A program made the position numbers and the translations under genes. From positions 270,133,581-270,197,580 of the forward strand of contig CM060950.1 in NCBI GenBank assembly GCA_030765055.1: 64,000 bases of DNA. Direction: 5' to 3'. Shown here piece by piece: positions 19,621 to 32,950 of the stretch. The notes under the pieces are model-generated. The model worked only from the letters and a program-made list of their open reading frames with translations. It was not told the DNA's origin and made no database searches. This DNA is from Mantis religiosa. Its lineage: Eukaryota; Arthropoda; Insecta; Mantodea; Mantidae. The stretch's first letter is position 1, and every line of letters starts with the position of its first letter.

Positions 19621-20661
19621 ACTATATTTGCCTTTATCTCCATTGGCTTACTACTAGCATATTTCCATCCAGATATTGCAGAGAAAAGGACAATGGTAAT
19701 AATATTTGTTAATTGTTCTGGAAAAAAAGAGCTGCTATGGCTTAAGGGAACAGCAACATTATAAAACAGATTAAAAGCGTATTAACATAATACTAAGGTT
19801 CATAGTTATTTTTATTATATTACATTACACTTACTACTACATGTTCCAAACGTTTTTATGAAATGAGATTATGTGAATCTTTGAGTGCCACCAGACTGTC
19901 AACGAATTAGATTCATGCTGTACCATCATATTCTGTTTTCACTAGTAAGAGCTACTGTACAGCAACTGAATAAATCTGAAATGGGCACTACTTGTGATAA
20001 GTCCAGATATTAATCCTCAAAAATTAATCCAAAGGAAGATAGATACAATCAAGAAAACCAAACAGTTTTGTCTTACACAATTCTTTTAACAGAAATTAAT
20101 AATGACATCCACAATGAAATGGCCACACATAATTAGTAACAGCATGTGATATACTGCAGGGGAAAATACTTCCCATTTGTAATGTACTGCAAAGGAGTAT
20201 GGATGTATTACATAATAGTAATGTGTGTCAGTACTCCAGTTTATGGAGGTTAAGTGCCTGCAATGTGTTTTACTATTTACCATTTCATTGCTATTTCATT
20301 TTCGCTCTTCTTTAAGATAAAGGTGGTCCTAGAGGTAGCATTGATGGTTATTACAACTACGTTATCACTACAATGAGTTTTCTTTTTATTAGCAATTTGG
20401 ACATAAATAAGCATTAGGATATGAATATTGTTGAAGTTCTTTGTTTTTCTTCTGTAGCACATTATCCAAGTTAATATTCCATCTTTAACATGACTTAAAC
20501 ATTTATACAGTACAGGAGAGTTAATGATAATGACACAGTGTTATGAGTGTAATAAAGGTTTATTATAGGTAACTTTTACGCAAAATGACTGATATTATTT
20601 AGCATTTTACTTGCATTTGGATTAAACTGTTAAATATTAGTCACAAGTACCATTTGTAGTA
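19621..20661. other. Probable intron of the P-type transposase remnant
   Basis: AT-rich sequence without recognisable coding content between two transposase blocks. Splice sites were not assigned. Confidence 0.4.
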
Positions 20662-21297
20662 TTAGAGCTTACCGTTGGCAGCAAGGGAGTAAATGGCACC
20701 TTCCATTTTTTGGTAGAACACCTGTGCTGCCAATTTAACCTTCATTTCTGAGGCAACTTTAGGTTCTACATGCTGTCGTGTGATAGTATGCAGAAGCCTA
20801 AAGGGGCTAGGCTCATCAACAATGAAAGTATCATAAATATCTCTCCATGATGCTATCAATGGTACCAAAGGCTCACCTCCAATCTCCTCATACAGCAGAA
20901 CATCAGACTCCAGAAGTCTGTTTTGAGTGCATTTCAAGAGGTGGGGTGGATCAAATAGAGTCACCACCTCTTGTCCTCTGTATGAAAAGACTGGATTCCA
21001 AAAAGAACTGCACAAAGCTTTGTTGGTGCCCATGTCACAGAGAGTGGCCACAACATGCAATCCAGCATTTGTATAAGCTTCGAGCACTTCTTTTAAGATC
21101 TCCACCAGATCTTCAGCCTTCATCGGACCTCTGCTGAAGTAGAATGCTACTGGCTGCATCCATTTCTTATGCAGGCCCTGCACCATGAATACAAGGGCAT
21201 GGTTTGCCACCGCATTAGAAGCACCTGCTGTGCCCTTGTCTTCATAGGCCATGATCCTGTCTGACTTAGAGCTGTAGTCTACAGAACTTGCAGACAT
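20662..21297 (-). pseudogene. P-element/THAP9-type transposase core exon
   Basis: The longest intact piece of the transposase, 211 codons. DRIMAYEDKGTAG then NHALVFMVQGLHKKW, QPVAFYFSRGPMKAEDL and VVATLCDMGTNKA match the N-terminal half of the P-type RNase H fold, the Asp in LCDMGTN being the expected second catalytic acid. FDPPHLLKCTQNRLL is the signature that follows. No stop interrupts this piece, so selection may have lasted longer here, or it may simply be an exon that escaped change. The transposase acts in the nucleus on the element ends. It belongs with the THAP domain at 26097-26342 and the blocks at 25328 and 18630. Confidence 0.8.
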
Positions 21298-21778
21298 GGA
21301 CTTTGAGAGAAACTCTAATATTCTTATCTCTGTATTTTTTTAATATATTATTGAGCTCTTTCAAAGTCAATGTCTGGTCATTTAATCTTTTCTTCAAATT
21401 GAAGTATTGTTTAAATATGGAAGTTAATTTGCCAAAAAGTGAATTAATTTCAGAGAAATCTGTACTCCTCCTTTTTGACTCAGATGTTCTTAGAGGTTTA
21501 GTAGCTACAGGTACACCTGAAAGAACATGTTCAGACATAGAGGAATCTAAAGGTGCAGCCAAAACATCTGAGTCAGACTCACAAGACAGTTGGGATTGAA
21601 AAAGACGGACAGCACAGGAAGGTCTTATTGTGGATGTAGCAGAGTTTGAGCAGGACGGATAAACATCAACATGATCAGTACTGGCATTACTTACTTCAGC
21701 AGAGGAAGGGATAGTAGCTGAGTCAGGGCCTAGAGATGATTGCCCAGGTCTTAATGATCGCATAGCATTATACCTCAA
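21266..21778 (-). pseudogene. Ser-rich and coiled-coil segment upstream of transposase core
   Basis: An open frame of 170 codons with a Ser/Thr-rich N-terminal half and a basic coiled-coil end (LFGKLTSIFKQYFNLKKR, TLKELNNILKKYRDKN). It lies just upstream of the transposase core in a different frame, overlapping its first 32 bases, so a splice site or a frameshift must separate them. THAP-type transposases have a coiled coil after the DNA-binding domain, which fits. Alternatively it is an unrelated frame. Confidence 0.45.
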
Positions 21779-22073
21779 GCTTCATCTCTGAACTAGTCAG
21801 GTTGAAAATGGCACCCGCACATGTATGCCACTTGCCAGGAGGTTTGGGTTACCAGAAAATTTAGCCCATTCGTTATGCCTGAAATTAAATGCAAACAATC
21901 TTCTAAAAAGCACACATTTCTATATTAGATATCATTTATCTACTATAAATTCAGTTTTCCACCACAGGCATGATAGTTCTGAATGTACGACAGTTCACAA
22001 ACCACTTTGTTTTCAGCTGCAAATGACAACTGTGCTTACCTTAAGACCACACATGGGCATGTGCATACATACA

Positions 22074-22116
<43 letters not shown>

Positions 22117-23329
22117 CCACTGTAGTGTGGATAATATTCAATTAATACAAACATATGTCGAAATCAAAATTAATTACTCTGATATGAAGTCAGTGGCAAT
22201 CTGAACAATGTTCAAAGTCTGGAATATATACATTGAGTATTCTATTATAAAGGGGAGCTTTAAAGTCATGTTAAGGGAGTAAAACCTTCAAGAACATTGG
22301 AACCATGTCACTGACTATTATCTCAAGAGAAGTGGATCCACTGAAGTGTAATACATTGCAGTAATGAGATGACATTAATTTCAATGCATTTTGTAATGTT
22401 TGGCTATCAATAATGACACATTTTAAAAGCCAACAGAGACATAAAATTCGATTTCCTGTTTAATTATATGCTAATTTTTTAGCAACATTTCAGAACATAT
22501 TTTCCTTTAAGTATATGTATATAACATTTTGGAATGGAGACTGCAGTACTAATTTTCAAATAATAAGGTTCATACTATTAATCTGTGGTCTGCACATTTA
22601 GACATGATTCCTCTCAATGCATCTTTGGCATTCCTGCATTATATAGTCTAGTCTTGTTCTTTTTGCACAGATATCTGTGGTAGCTTTAAACAGCAAAGTT
22701 ATTAATTTTTGTAGTTGGCAATTTAAGAATGCCTGACTTGTCTCATTGCCTGAAGACTGATAATATACATACAGTTCCATAAAACAATTGTGATCAACAT
22801 AAAAGTTCTAAAAATCTCTAATTATCCTGTACATACATACTGCACATTACAGCAAAGTGATGAAAATGTTTCTAGAGGAAACACCTTGACAGTCTTGCGC
22901 ACTACTATTAGCACGTTTGAAACAAGCTTTGCTCTGTGAGATCACAATACAAGAATACAGGTGATTTGCCATAGTAGCAAATATGAAATATAATGAAAGG
23001 AAGCAGCTACTCTGTAATAACATGTACTATGCTTTCAATGTCTAAGCTACTACGGGTGCAGGTTATAGTTTGATTGCATTACCTATATACTGATATGGGC
23101 TTACACCATATTTATTATGCTATATTCTTCGAGAAAGGTATACTATGGGGCCTTACAACAAAAGCAAACAACTGTATGGTAACAAATCTTTTTTTAGATA
23201 AATCCGAGAGCTAGAATGATAGTATGATTACAGTTAAGACAAAGAAATTTAAAATGGAAACCTATATGTTGTATTTTCATTGTTTATTTTAGCACTGCAT
23301 CACTTTATCTATATACTAAAATGTGTAAT
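21779..23329. other. Anonymous DNA, probable intron, with a CA repeat
   Basis: No coding motif seen. A perfect CA dinucleotide run lies at 22075-22115 (about 20 units). Confidence 0.45.
22075..22115. repeat. (CA)n microsatellite
   Basis: About 41 bases of uninterrupted CA. Confidence 0.95.
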
Positions 23330-23650
23330 CATATATCAAAAGCAATATATGGTGAGCAACTATGTTCTTAAAACATGTTACTATCTCTCAAAGGCCATAA
23401 GAAAGCAAGAAATATGAGAAGCTGTTGTTAAATTGTGTTAATTGGAACACAGCTCACAATTTTTAAATATTATTAGCATGTTCGTTATTAACAGAGACAG
23501 TGTACATTAACTAAATACAAATGTAAAGATTTCAAACTGAAATTGGGTCAATGCTATAGGGAAGTACAAAACCAAAATATATATTTTCTTCGAAGGATTT
23601 CTTTCCAAAAACTATATTTTGTTAGTTTATAATTTATCCATATTAACGAT
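23330..23650 (+). repeat. Repeat family X, partial copy
   Basis: About 320 bp similar to the reverse complement of 45770-46090. Shared landmarks are CAATATATGGTGAGCAACT, AAGAAAGCAAGAAATATGAG and TACAAAACCAAAATATATATT. Only the last part of the family X unit is present. Confidence 0.75.
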
Positions 23651-24180
23651 AGCTGTTCTAGTATTTTTCCATTATAAAACAATTTAACCCAAGCTACATT
23701 TGAACATCATAACCACAGTTTGTTGTATAAATTTTTAAGTTCCGTAACCCCTCCGTGTATTCAACACCAACTCCAATACTCAGACCTTAATACAGATTCC
23801 AAGATGGCGCCCGTCGAAGCCCAGCGATTCTGGTTACGCAAAATTGGAAACTATATAGAATGGACATAATATATTCCATATTAAGAAGCAGTAAGATAAC
23901 TCTTAAGAATTTATCACTTTATACTTGCAACCAAAACGTGTAATAACATAAATAAAAAGCACAATGACAAATCCTAATCGTTTATCACATATAGTAACCC
24001 GTTCCACTACATTTCCTACCTTATACTTCCAATCAAAGTTTAACCTATAAGGCATAACAACTCATAAGCATTTAACACTTTGCACAGTAAAAACATAGAG
24101 GAAAACATTATTAAATGAAACAAAAGTTAAGTTTTTCTTGAGCACAACAGAAATGGTAAAATCAAGAACACATGTACAAG
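23651..24180. other. Anonymous AT-rich DNA
   Basis: No gene recognised. It includes an isolated GC-richer stretch (CCAAGATGGCGCCCGTCG near 23800). Confidence 0.4.
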
Positions 24181-25103
<923 letters not shown>

Positions 25104-25327
25104 AAGAAAACAAGAAAGCTAACCTGAAATATTTACTGGCTGCTAAGTTTGAGCTCCTTCCTCACCAAGTTCATCACTGACTTTTCTACTGGTTTCTCTA
25201 TTTTGCACTTTGTTGGATAAGTGTTCAGACACAATTTTTTTTTTCATTTAACATTTTATGTAATTGTTCATAGATATGTTTGCCAGCACTTTCACACACT
25301 TCTTCACTTTGACAAGTAAAGGCTCAT
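25104..25327. other. Decayed sequence between transposase blocks
   Basis: A possible continuation of the transposase on the minus strand, with stops in every frame. No motif is recognised. Confidence 0.35.
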
Positions 25328-25558
25328 TTATATATATTTGTGTGTGAGTGTCCTAAGCCAGGGGTGCTTGTACATCTTTGCTAAAAATTGCCTTAGATAC
25401 ACAGGATGTGGTAATGTCAATACATTAGTTTTTCTTATTGTTTCATATAGTTCTGGATATGCATATGAAATGTTTGTAGGATAACATTTAATCCAACTAT
25501 CACAGGCTAGGTCCAGCTGTTCGAAAGCAAACTTTATGTTACTGGACTGTATCATCAT
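25328..25558 (-). pseudogene. P-type transposase, LPHP block
   Basis: The minus-strand frame of 76 codons contains YETIRKTNVLTLPHPVYLRQFL. A LPHP-like sequence followed by a basic helix occurs after the THAP domain in P-element and THAP9 proteins. The preceding FAFEQLDLACDSW is less clear. A stop at 25328 ends it. Confidence 0.6.
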
Positions 25559-25880
25559 CTATAGGAAGTAATAAAGTTTCTTTTATATTGTTTACATAGT
25601 TACCTTTTCTGGTAAGGACATACTGCTTATACTATAATATTTAAGAAAACTCACCAGATTGTCCAGTTTACTCCATCTGTCAAATTTGAGGGTAGCAGTT
25701 CCCTCACATTGCAAGAACCATCTAAAAAATTTTCACTGGTAGGTTCATAATATTGCAAAACACACTCACTTTTAGGTTATGAAATATTTTGAAACTCACA
25801 TTAAGTGTAGGAACATCAGTGAAGGTGGGATCTTCAATGTTACTGAAAAGAACATTACTAATCATCTTTAATAATGACTA
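25559..25880. other. Probable intron or decayed linker of the transposase remnant
   Basis: AT-rich; no motif is recognised. Confidence 0.35.
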
Positions 25881-26342
25881 TGAATGTGTTAAAATCTTTC
25901 CTCACCACTTCGATTTTTAAGGACTGAAAACTGCCAAAAAACATCTTGTGCACACCAATTAATAACATTCTCTTCACTCTCGGCAAAATGTCTTGAATAG
26001 GTTCTTCAGGATTTGGTCTTTTCTGCTTGAGCTTTACTGTGTGATAGGATGGCTGATTCTTAAAAATCGTAGGTTAGGCATCATCAGCTAATTTTGTTAC
26101 TTTTCGAAGGACAGGAATTGGTTCACCATCATTTGCTGGAGAAATGTCTTCCTTAACCACAAAGTCTGTTCAAAATGATGAACATAGACTACAGTTTTGT
26201 CATTTACTTCAACATTTTTAAGATGTATGTTCCTGATCCACTTATCCCATAAAGATTTTTCTTTAGCAAATTTAAATATTGTCGTATGAGGTTCACTACC
26301 ATAATTAGATTTGCAGTCGGGAACAGAACAAGAACGACCCAT
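25881..26342 (-). pseudogene. THAP DNA-binding domain of P-type transposase, broken
   Basis: ATG at 26342 starts MGRSCSVPDCKSNYGSEP, the N-terminus of a THAP C2CH zinc finger: Cys5 and Cys10, FKFAKEKSLWDKWIRNI, then VVYVHHFEQ. The second zinc pair should be Cys-x2-His; here the Cys is Tyr53 (Y-V-H-H56). After EQ the frame shifts by one base and the other frame carries the typical end (DFVVKEDISPANDGEP, then, after a TAA near 26076, PTIFKNQPSYHTVKLKQKR), open to about 25881. THAP domains bind short DNA sites, in transposons near their ends. With a lost zinc ligand, a frameshift and a stop, this domain is dead. Being on the same strand as the core blocks, it is probably the first exon of the same gene. 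Confidence 0.8.
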
Positions 26343-26560
26343 TTCGACAATATTTCACACTCCTATATTTACATAAACTTTATAACTTAATATTATGTTA
26401 AAAACTCACTATAAACTAACTCGTTGGTCACTAGTTGCCACTTTAATGTGAATTACATTAATTCTGCAAACACACAATCAAAGTAAACAAACACATGCTT
26501 CACTCGGTGTATATAACCATAACATAACATGCTGGGCCACGAGCGGCGCCATTTTTGCTA
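26343..26560. other. Upstream region of the THAP frame
   Basis: AT-rich, with a GC-rich spot (GGGCCACGAGCGGCGCCATT, about 26532-26551). No terminal inverted repeat of a P element could be identified by eye. Confidence 0.3.
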
Positions 26561-27250
26561 CAATCGATACTCGCATTATGGTCTGAGAATTGGAGCTGTT
26601 GTTGGTGTATTACCATGTTACTTGTAGTGCCATCTATTATCTGCAAAACGAGTTTCTTCTCTACTTGTAGATCCAAGGTTTTCTCCTGGCAAGGAATTAA
26701 CACACCTTAAAGGAATATGTTTACGTTAGCTGAAATATGTGTTACATCCATATTGCTTTCTCAATCCACTCTTCTCTGAAACACTTATATATAAATTTGC
26801 TCCAAGTGTATGATAATCGTTAAGGAAATACTTCCAAGACATATTCAAAAATGTTCCCCATCTGGGATTACCTTGCGTAGGTACAGTATTTTTCGATACT
26901 TTAAACTTTATTTTAAAATATTCCTAACGATAATTATTAGAATAACAGCTACCTAAGCTATTTTCTTAACAGATGAGATGTATTTCTTGAATTTAATGGG
27001 AATCTCTTCAGAATTCCTCGTCACGCTGCATAGAGTTATCATAACCGGCAAATGGCACAGGTAGTGTTATCTCGCCACAGAAAAAAATGTAGAGGACTAT
27101 AAAAGTGCAAAATATATAAGTAATCACTTCTCTTGTGGTGTAAGCATTTCGGAGATGTACCTTGTGCTTCCTCGGAATTTTCCAGTCCTTTAGGTACCTC
27201 TCCCCAATTTCAAAAGCGGTTCGTTCTTACTATCAATGATTAGCACAGGC
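26561..27250 (+). repeat. Repeat family Y, copy 1
   Basis: The first half (TAGTGCCATCTATTATCTGC ... TATTGCTTTCTCAATCCA) matches the reverse complement of about 45060-45510. The second half (CCTAACGATAATTATTAG ... GAGATGTACCTTGTGCTTC) matches the reverse complement of 53180-53430. The head also resembles family X at 27980 (TAGTGCCATCTAT, TTTTCTCCTG), so X and Y share an origin. No coding motif was found. Confidence 0.75.
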
Positions 27251-27724
27251 TATAAAGTTTAAATAGTGAACAAATCGCCCAAACTCTAGGACTGTTCTGG
27301 CATACCTTCTAGATGCCACAAGGAAACAAAAGATATGTTAAGAATAATTTGTAGAGGATAATGAAATAATTTGTGACCGACAAACTAGAATGTTAAGTAC
27401 TTCGTAAAAAAAAATTATTGCAACTTAATTTCCAGGTGCCGGTACGGTTCAAGGATGGATGGATAATTGGGTTAAAGGGCGCTCAACTACAAACTAATAA
27501 GCGCCCTGGTACGGTTGAACATGAAAGATGTTTAGGTAAAGCTTCACAACTCTTTTACAAACGCCATAAACAAGAAGAGGTTAAGTTCTATCGTGAAGGT
27601 TCATTAAACACAAAGATTTCCAATTGTATTATCATTCTGAACTTTTGATTCAGTGCATATAACTATGCAAATTTATTATTTACAATATTATATTTAAATT
27701 TACTCATCAAAATAATTTCTAAAT
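27251..27724. other. Anonymous DNA
   Basis: No recognised feature. A plus-strand frame of 76 codons at 27418-27648 shows no known motif. Confidence 0.4.
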
Positions 27725-29230
27725 GATTTTTACAATGGAGAGGAAAAGTTTAACTTATATGGTCTTTAGAAGTTTTACTTCCTCAGACACAATTATTTTT
27801 TAGTTTCCTATTTTCTCAGCAAATAATACATCAATTTTCTTTTGTACTTTGCAACATAACATAGTTAAAACAGATTGTATTGAAGGGCCGCAATTGCATT
27901 CTATTGTTATTTATTCTAAATAAATACAATAATTCTTCTTCGCATTAACATTTGACTCGTAGTGCCATCTATGAGAGCAGGACGTGAAGTCTCTGCTTGT
28001 CAGTCCATGTTTTCTCCTGACGTGCGTAATTGAGTTTACAATTGTTAGTAAATTTATTGGTAGTGTCCCCACTCACGTTTCCAGAAAGGCCTATTTTTCC
28101 ATGTGCTTCGAAATTAATATAACGTTTAAAGAGAACGATCTAATACACATTTCTTTGTGGAAAGGAAATGAAAGCACGGTTCAAACAGAACTACGTAAAT
28201 ACTGTTACAGTGGGTAGGTACATTTTGCCTTTCATATCTCACAGTATTTCTATGAAGTTGCAAGAAACAAAGAAATGGAGCTCAGAACTTAAAAATGTAA
28301 AGCCATTTAGTAATTTCAACAAAAAGTATTTCAGAAATGGCGACAAAACATGCACATACGTAAGTTAGGTTTTTAATGAGATTTATATTTTTTGTGTATA
28401 ACCAGTATTTCAGTATCTCATAATTAACTAATTAAAGAAAATTACACAAAATTCATTGAGAGTGAACAATACCTCAGAGGTTATTCCGAGAAATTTCAGG
28501 ATATACTTACATATTGTTTGAATGCAAGTATATTAAGCATGTAGTATACTGATTGTATCCTTTGATATATTTTTCGGAAACAAAAGAAGTCCCAATTTAG
28601 GGTACACCTGGATTAGGTTCTGAAGGTGGAAATTTGCATTTTTGGAAGGTACATAGTGAACACATATAAGTGTAATATTTTATTTATTAAAAGCATATCG
28701 TTCTCAACTATTATATATGCTCTGGCAAAAGCACACACCTACGCACACACTTACAGACGCCATACTTATGAAGCTATTTTCATGACAAATTGAATGTGTT
28801 TTCTGAATTATTTAGGAATGGTCTTGGAAGTCCTGCTCATTCTAGATTACGTTTGAATAACTGGTAAACTGGAAGAGGTAGACGTAGTCTTGTCAGTAAA
28901 AAAATGTAGAAGTACACACAAACACACAGGTTATATCTAATGACTTTTGTTGATGTGTAACCATTTCGGAAATATTGCTTGTAGTTTGTTAGACTTTTCT
29001 GATACTTTCATACACTTTTCTCTTATTGCCTAGAATAAGCAATGGAGGTGTTATATTAAAAGCATTATATGGCGAGAAACTGTGTTCTTAGAACAGGTTA
29101 GTATAACTCAAAGTCCAAAAGAAAACAAGAAATGTGAGAAGCTATAATTAAATTGCGTTAAACAGATGAGAGGGCAGAATGTACAAAATTTAAACTTGTA
29201 ATATAATATATTAATGTTTCTGAGGAATAA
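27725..29230 (+). repeat. Repeat family X, copy A
   Basis: About 1.5 kb, matched along most of its length by the reverse complement of 45940-47458. Both copies can be read as a short related protein (VPTHVSRKAYFSMCFEINIT here at about 28060, LPTHISRKAYFSMCFKINIT in the partner near 47100), which shows common descent and perhaps an old coding segment. At 28735-28760 it has a short CACACACCTACGCACACAC stretch that is a 142-bp microsatellite in the partner. Confidence 0.85.
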
Positions 29231-29529
29231 ATTCCAAGTTATTTAAAGAAGATTAACTATCGTTATTTTCCACCATAACAGCATAAAATAGTTTTCACTC
29301 CGATACTGCGGCCTGAGATAAGACTCATTGCTTCAGAGCGCCGAGGCATACTCTACAATAATTCTACCAGATCGTCAACAAAGGTGAGAGTAATTAATCA
29401 TCTTCCACCCCTGGCGCCTTTTGCAGAAATTATACTTTTGCAGCCGTCTGCATTCATTCTTCAGACCGGTTGTACATATATGTTGTTTTAAATAGTTTGC
29501 CTACTTTGAAAATGCAAAATTGTTAAATT
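29231..29529. other. Anonymous DNA
   Basis: Nothing recognised. Confidence 0.4.
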
Positions 29530-30170
29530 GGGTTTCCCTTTTGTCACTTGGTCGAACTTACAGCACCATTTCCTTTCATCACTTCTCTTAATTCCATTTC
29601 ATTTTCATCTTTCACCATTAAAGTTTGTGTGTGTAGCACTGCTGGACAGATGATGCGGATGCAAATGATATTCTGCTTACTATTCAACATTTATTGTTCG
29701 TTTCTTCTCAACCGTGGGACAGGTGTTGACACCGCCCCGGAGTGTTAACGACTTTCGAGTGTCTCTGTGGCCTGTGGCTATCTTCTCTTTAACTTCTTCA
29801 TCCCTTCCTCCTGGGAGGGATTGGTTTTGTCCCAAAAGATCTACGTGGAGGTCACAGTGCTTGAGGTGTTTGCCCCTATACTCTATTCTTTAAACCACTT
29901 CAGGTCCGCAGTTTAAGCAACCTTTCTTCCACCCAAGTTCTGTGTATGGAAAGATAGATTCGGACTGAAAATTCAATGCCATAGCCGGAATTTGAACCAC
30001 CGATCTTCTGTTTTCCGTCCAGGCGCTCTAATCCTTGAGCTACTATGGCCAACGTGCCGACATGACATTAACTTCTCCAACTGACTCGCATTTTCCCGGT
30101 AAGCTACTTAGGGGTTCTCATGGTTCAGAATGTGAACCATTGGAGTAGAAGCTCTCGCGGAATACTACAG
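29530..30170 (-). mobile_element. tRNA-headed repeat (SINE family 5 / end of family Z), partial
   Basis: On the minus strand a tRNA-like head lies near 30055-29975: GGCCATAGTAGCTCAAGGAT (A-box region) and GGTTCAAATTCCGGCTATGG (B box). The following 400 bases match the corresponding part of family Z at 32040-32660 and 43540-44160 (for example the stretch around CATCTGTCCAGCAGTGCTAC here). This looks like one unit of a long SINE or of the end of family Z. Confidence 0.65.
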
Positions 30171-32950
30171 TATCGCAATTCGTGCCTCGTTTGATATGGT
30201 GCACGATATTACTTCGATATTACTTGGCACCAAGCAATTTCTCATAAACAAATTAAGCAAATCCCTGGGTGGGCCAATTGCTGGAAAGAAATGGTATTTT
30301 AGTGACGTTCAACATGCCATTAAACTGAATAAATGAAAGTGGCTTACAAATAAGGTATAGTAGCTTCATGCGTATTAGATGACAAAATCATCTCAAGCTT
30401 TAATACTGAAAAGTTTAATATGGACTATCAATAGACCTAGTAAGGTGTGTATTTACAAAATAAACTATCTTCATCAGCTTTGGCATTAAAGCATTCCAAA
30501 ATCCGGAAAATAGAAACTATTTGTTACTAAAGTTGATACTTGGTAGTAAAACAGTTAATTTGGAACCAAGAGATGTTAAACAAATTTGTAAGACATTATC
30601 AAGGTACAGGTGATAGTAATGTCTTAGACTACAAGTACTAAAGTTGTAAATAAAAGAAATTAGTCGTTATTGAACACACGGTTATGCATATTGATGCTTT
30701 ATCGTGAAATAAAATTTAGTACATTAATATTCAACCTTCATTACTAAGCGTATATTAACAAACATGTTAAACAATCAACAGAAACAATTGTAAAAAGACG
30801 ATGTGTTACAGCCGGTAACAGTAACGTTTCCAATTGCCACTGTCTTCCCACGTTTTCTGTGATACCGATTGAGGCGCACTGCCATCTGCCTAAGTAGTTC
30901 AGAGTTAGGTATTTCATCATGTTAATGTTCAGATGGTAGCACAAGATTTCTACTCTCAGTTGCCTTGTTGTCATACTTAAAAATAAATATGTAAATAAAA
31001 TATAAAATACTCGTTCCTGGTACCTAATTTCTTACACAACGTCGTTTATTCCAAATTTCACATTTATTATCTTCATAGCACAAAATTAGATCATATTAAA
31101 TCTTCAGATTAATTTACCCTTATCTAATGTATAGGAAATAAAGCAAGACAGAACATAATAAATAACATAAGTAATACAACCCTACTCCACTACCATATTT
31201 AAAAACAGGTAAGCACTAATGTAACGTAAAATACAATAATTTAGAGTATATCTTTTTCCGTCAAATTTACTATATCAAAATAATTTACAACTGACAATTC
31301 AAAGTAAAAATGAAATTCATTTAAAGACATTTCCACCAAGAAAAACTTAAAAAATTCCTTTTACAAATTCATTTCTTACTACGCATTTTAAACAATTGCA
31401 CATACACCTTACATACACATACTTAATTTCATGGATATAAATAAACAACTAATTCACTAGTAATTTCTTATATTCTATCAAAATCTTACACGTACGAACT
31501 ACTTAATGCTGGTATCCAGCAGTACAACATGGAATCCAGCTTATTACTCTTAAAATCTGTTTACCCTATAGAGGTATCCGGCATTGATAGCATTGGTAGC
31601 CAGTACTCACCACAAGCCTTAAAATAACATTAAAATTTATCCATACTAAATAACATTAACTATAAGTAAACCACGTATATAAGTATTCCTATTTTAAAAG
31701 AAAATTAAAATGCTCTTACCATAGTCATTACCCATATATAAACAGTCAGTACCGTCAATTATAACTACCCTAAATCACAAGGATGTACTACTTCTCTATA
31801 AACATTACACTTAAAAGCTTACTATAATATAACACATTGCTTAAGCATCTCCAAAACACTAATCATTCCTGAAAATTAACTTTTCAATTAGCTAAACTCA
31901 AAATATACAAATAGCAACCTACTGCTACAGCACCTAGACAATTCCATTTACCATTAAACATAAAACAATCACTTAGAACAATTATCATTTTCAGTAAACA
32001 TTTCTGCACCCCTTCCACCTTCCCACACTCCTCCTAACACCATCTTAAGATTGCACCACCTCACTAGACTTATCACTTTTACACCTACACTCCTTCTCAA
32101 ACTATATCTTCTACAGTATTTTCACCACAATTTGCCTACACAAATTTCTCTATTGCTCTATTCCATTTCCTTATTATCTTTGAGGTGTGCTCTAAGTTTT
32201 GAGGTGTATAGCAGATGGCGCGGATGTAAATGCTGTTTTGGCTGCTGTGCGACATTGTGTGGTCGTTCTCCTCAAGTAGGCCCGCTAGTCGACACCGCCA
32301 CGGAGTGTTAAGGACTTCCGCGCGTCTCTGTTTCCTGTGACTTTCTACTCTTTAACCACTTTATCCCTTCCTTCTGGGACGGGTTGTTTTAGCCGCAATA
32401 AATCTGTGTAGAGGTCACACTGCTTGGGAAGCTGTCCTCCACAGTCTATACTCTCAGCCCTTATAGGAACACAGTTTAAGTAACTATTCCTACACACTCT
32501 CTGTGTAGGCTAATATAGCGAATATAGATAGCATTGACTGACAAATTCATTGACCAAGCCAGGATTTGAACCACAGATCTTCACATTTCCGTGCAGCCCC
32601 TCTAACTCACCTACCTTACTACAAGCTCACAGTACATTAAGTTCTTCCACTGGTTCGTGGCACTAGCTTGCTATTTACTTATAAAAAGCGGTAGTATTGT
32701 ATTACACCCAAAAATTCCATATCTAAATTTCTCCACACCTACCACTGATTACACCTTAGGTGTAAAACTTTTAGAAAATATTTATTTTTCCAAATATGGC
32801 TCTTTTTGTGGAAATAATGATGTCGATGTGTTCTGTATTATTTGTTAATATTTATGCCTTTCTCAAAACGAATAACGACATCCTATATCCTGGCCATAGG
32901 AACAGAATGGAATTTCAAATCCTTCACATAGGGATCAGATGTATTATAAT
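30171..32950 (+). repeat. Repeat family Z, copy A
   Basis: From about 30235 the sequence follows 41830-44650 in the same orientation (landmarks TGGGCCAATTGCTGGAAAG, TTAGGTATTTCATCATGTTA, GTAGCCAGTACTCACCACAA), so it is a direct repeat of about 2.7 kb. A decayed tRNA-like head on the minus strand is at about 32615-32555 (GGTTCAAATCCTGGCTTGG). It lacks a stretch of about 190 bases that copies B and C share (44275-44465 in B). No protein motif was recognised. Confidence 0.8.
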
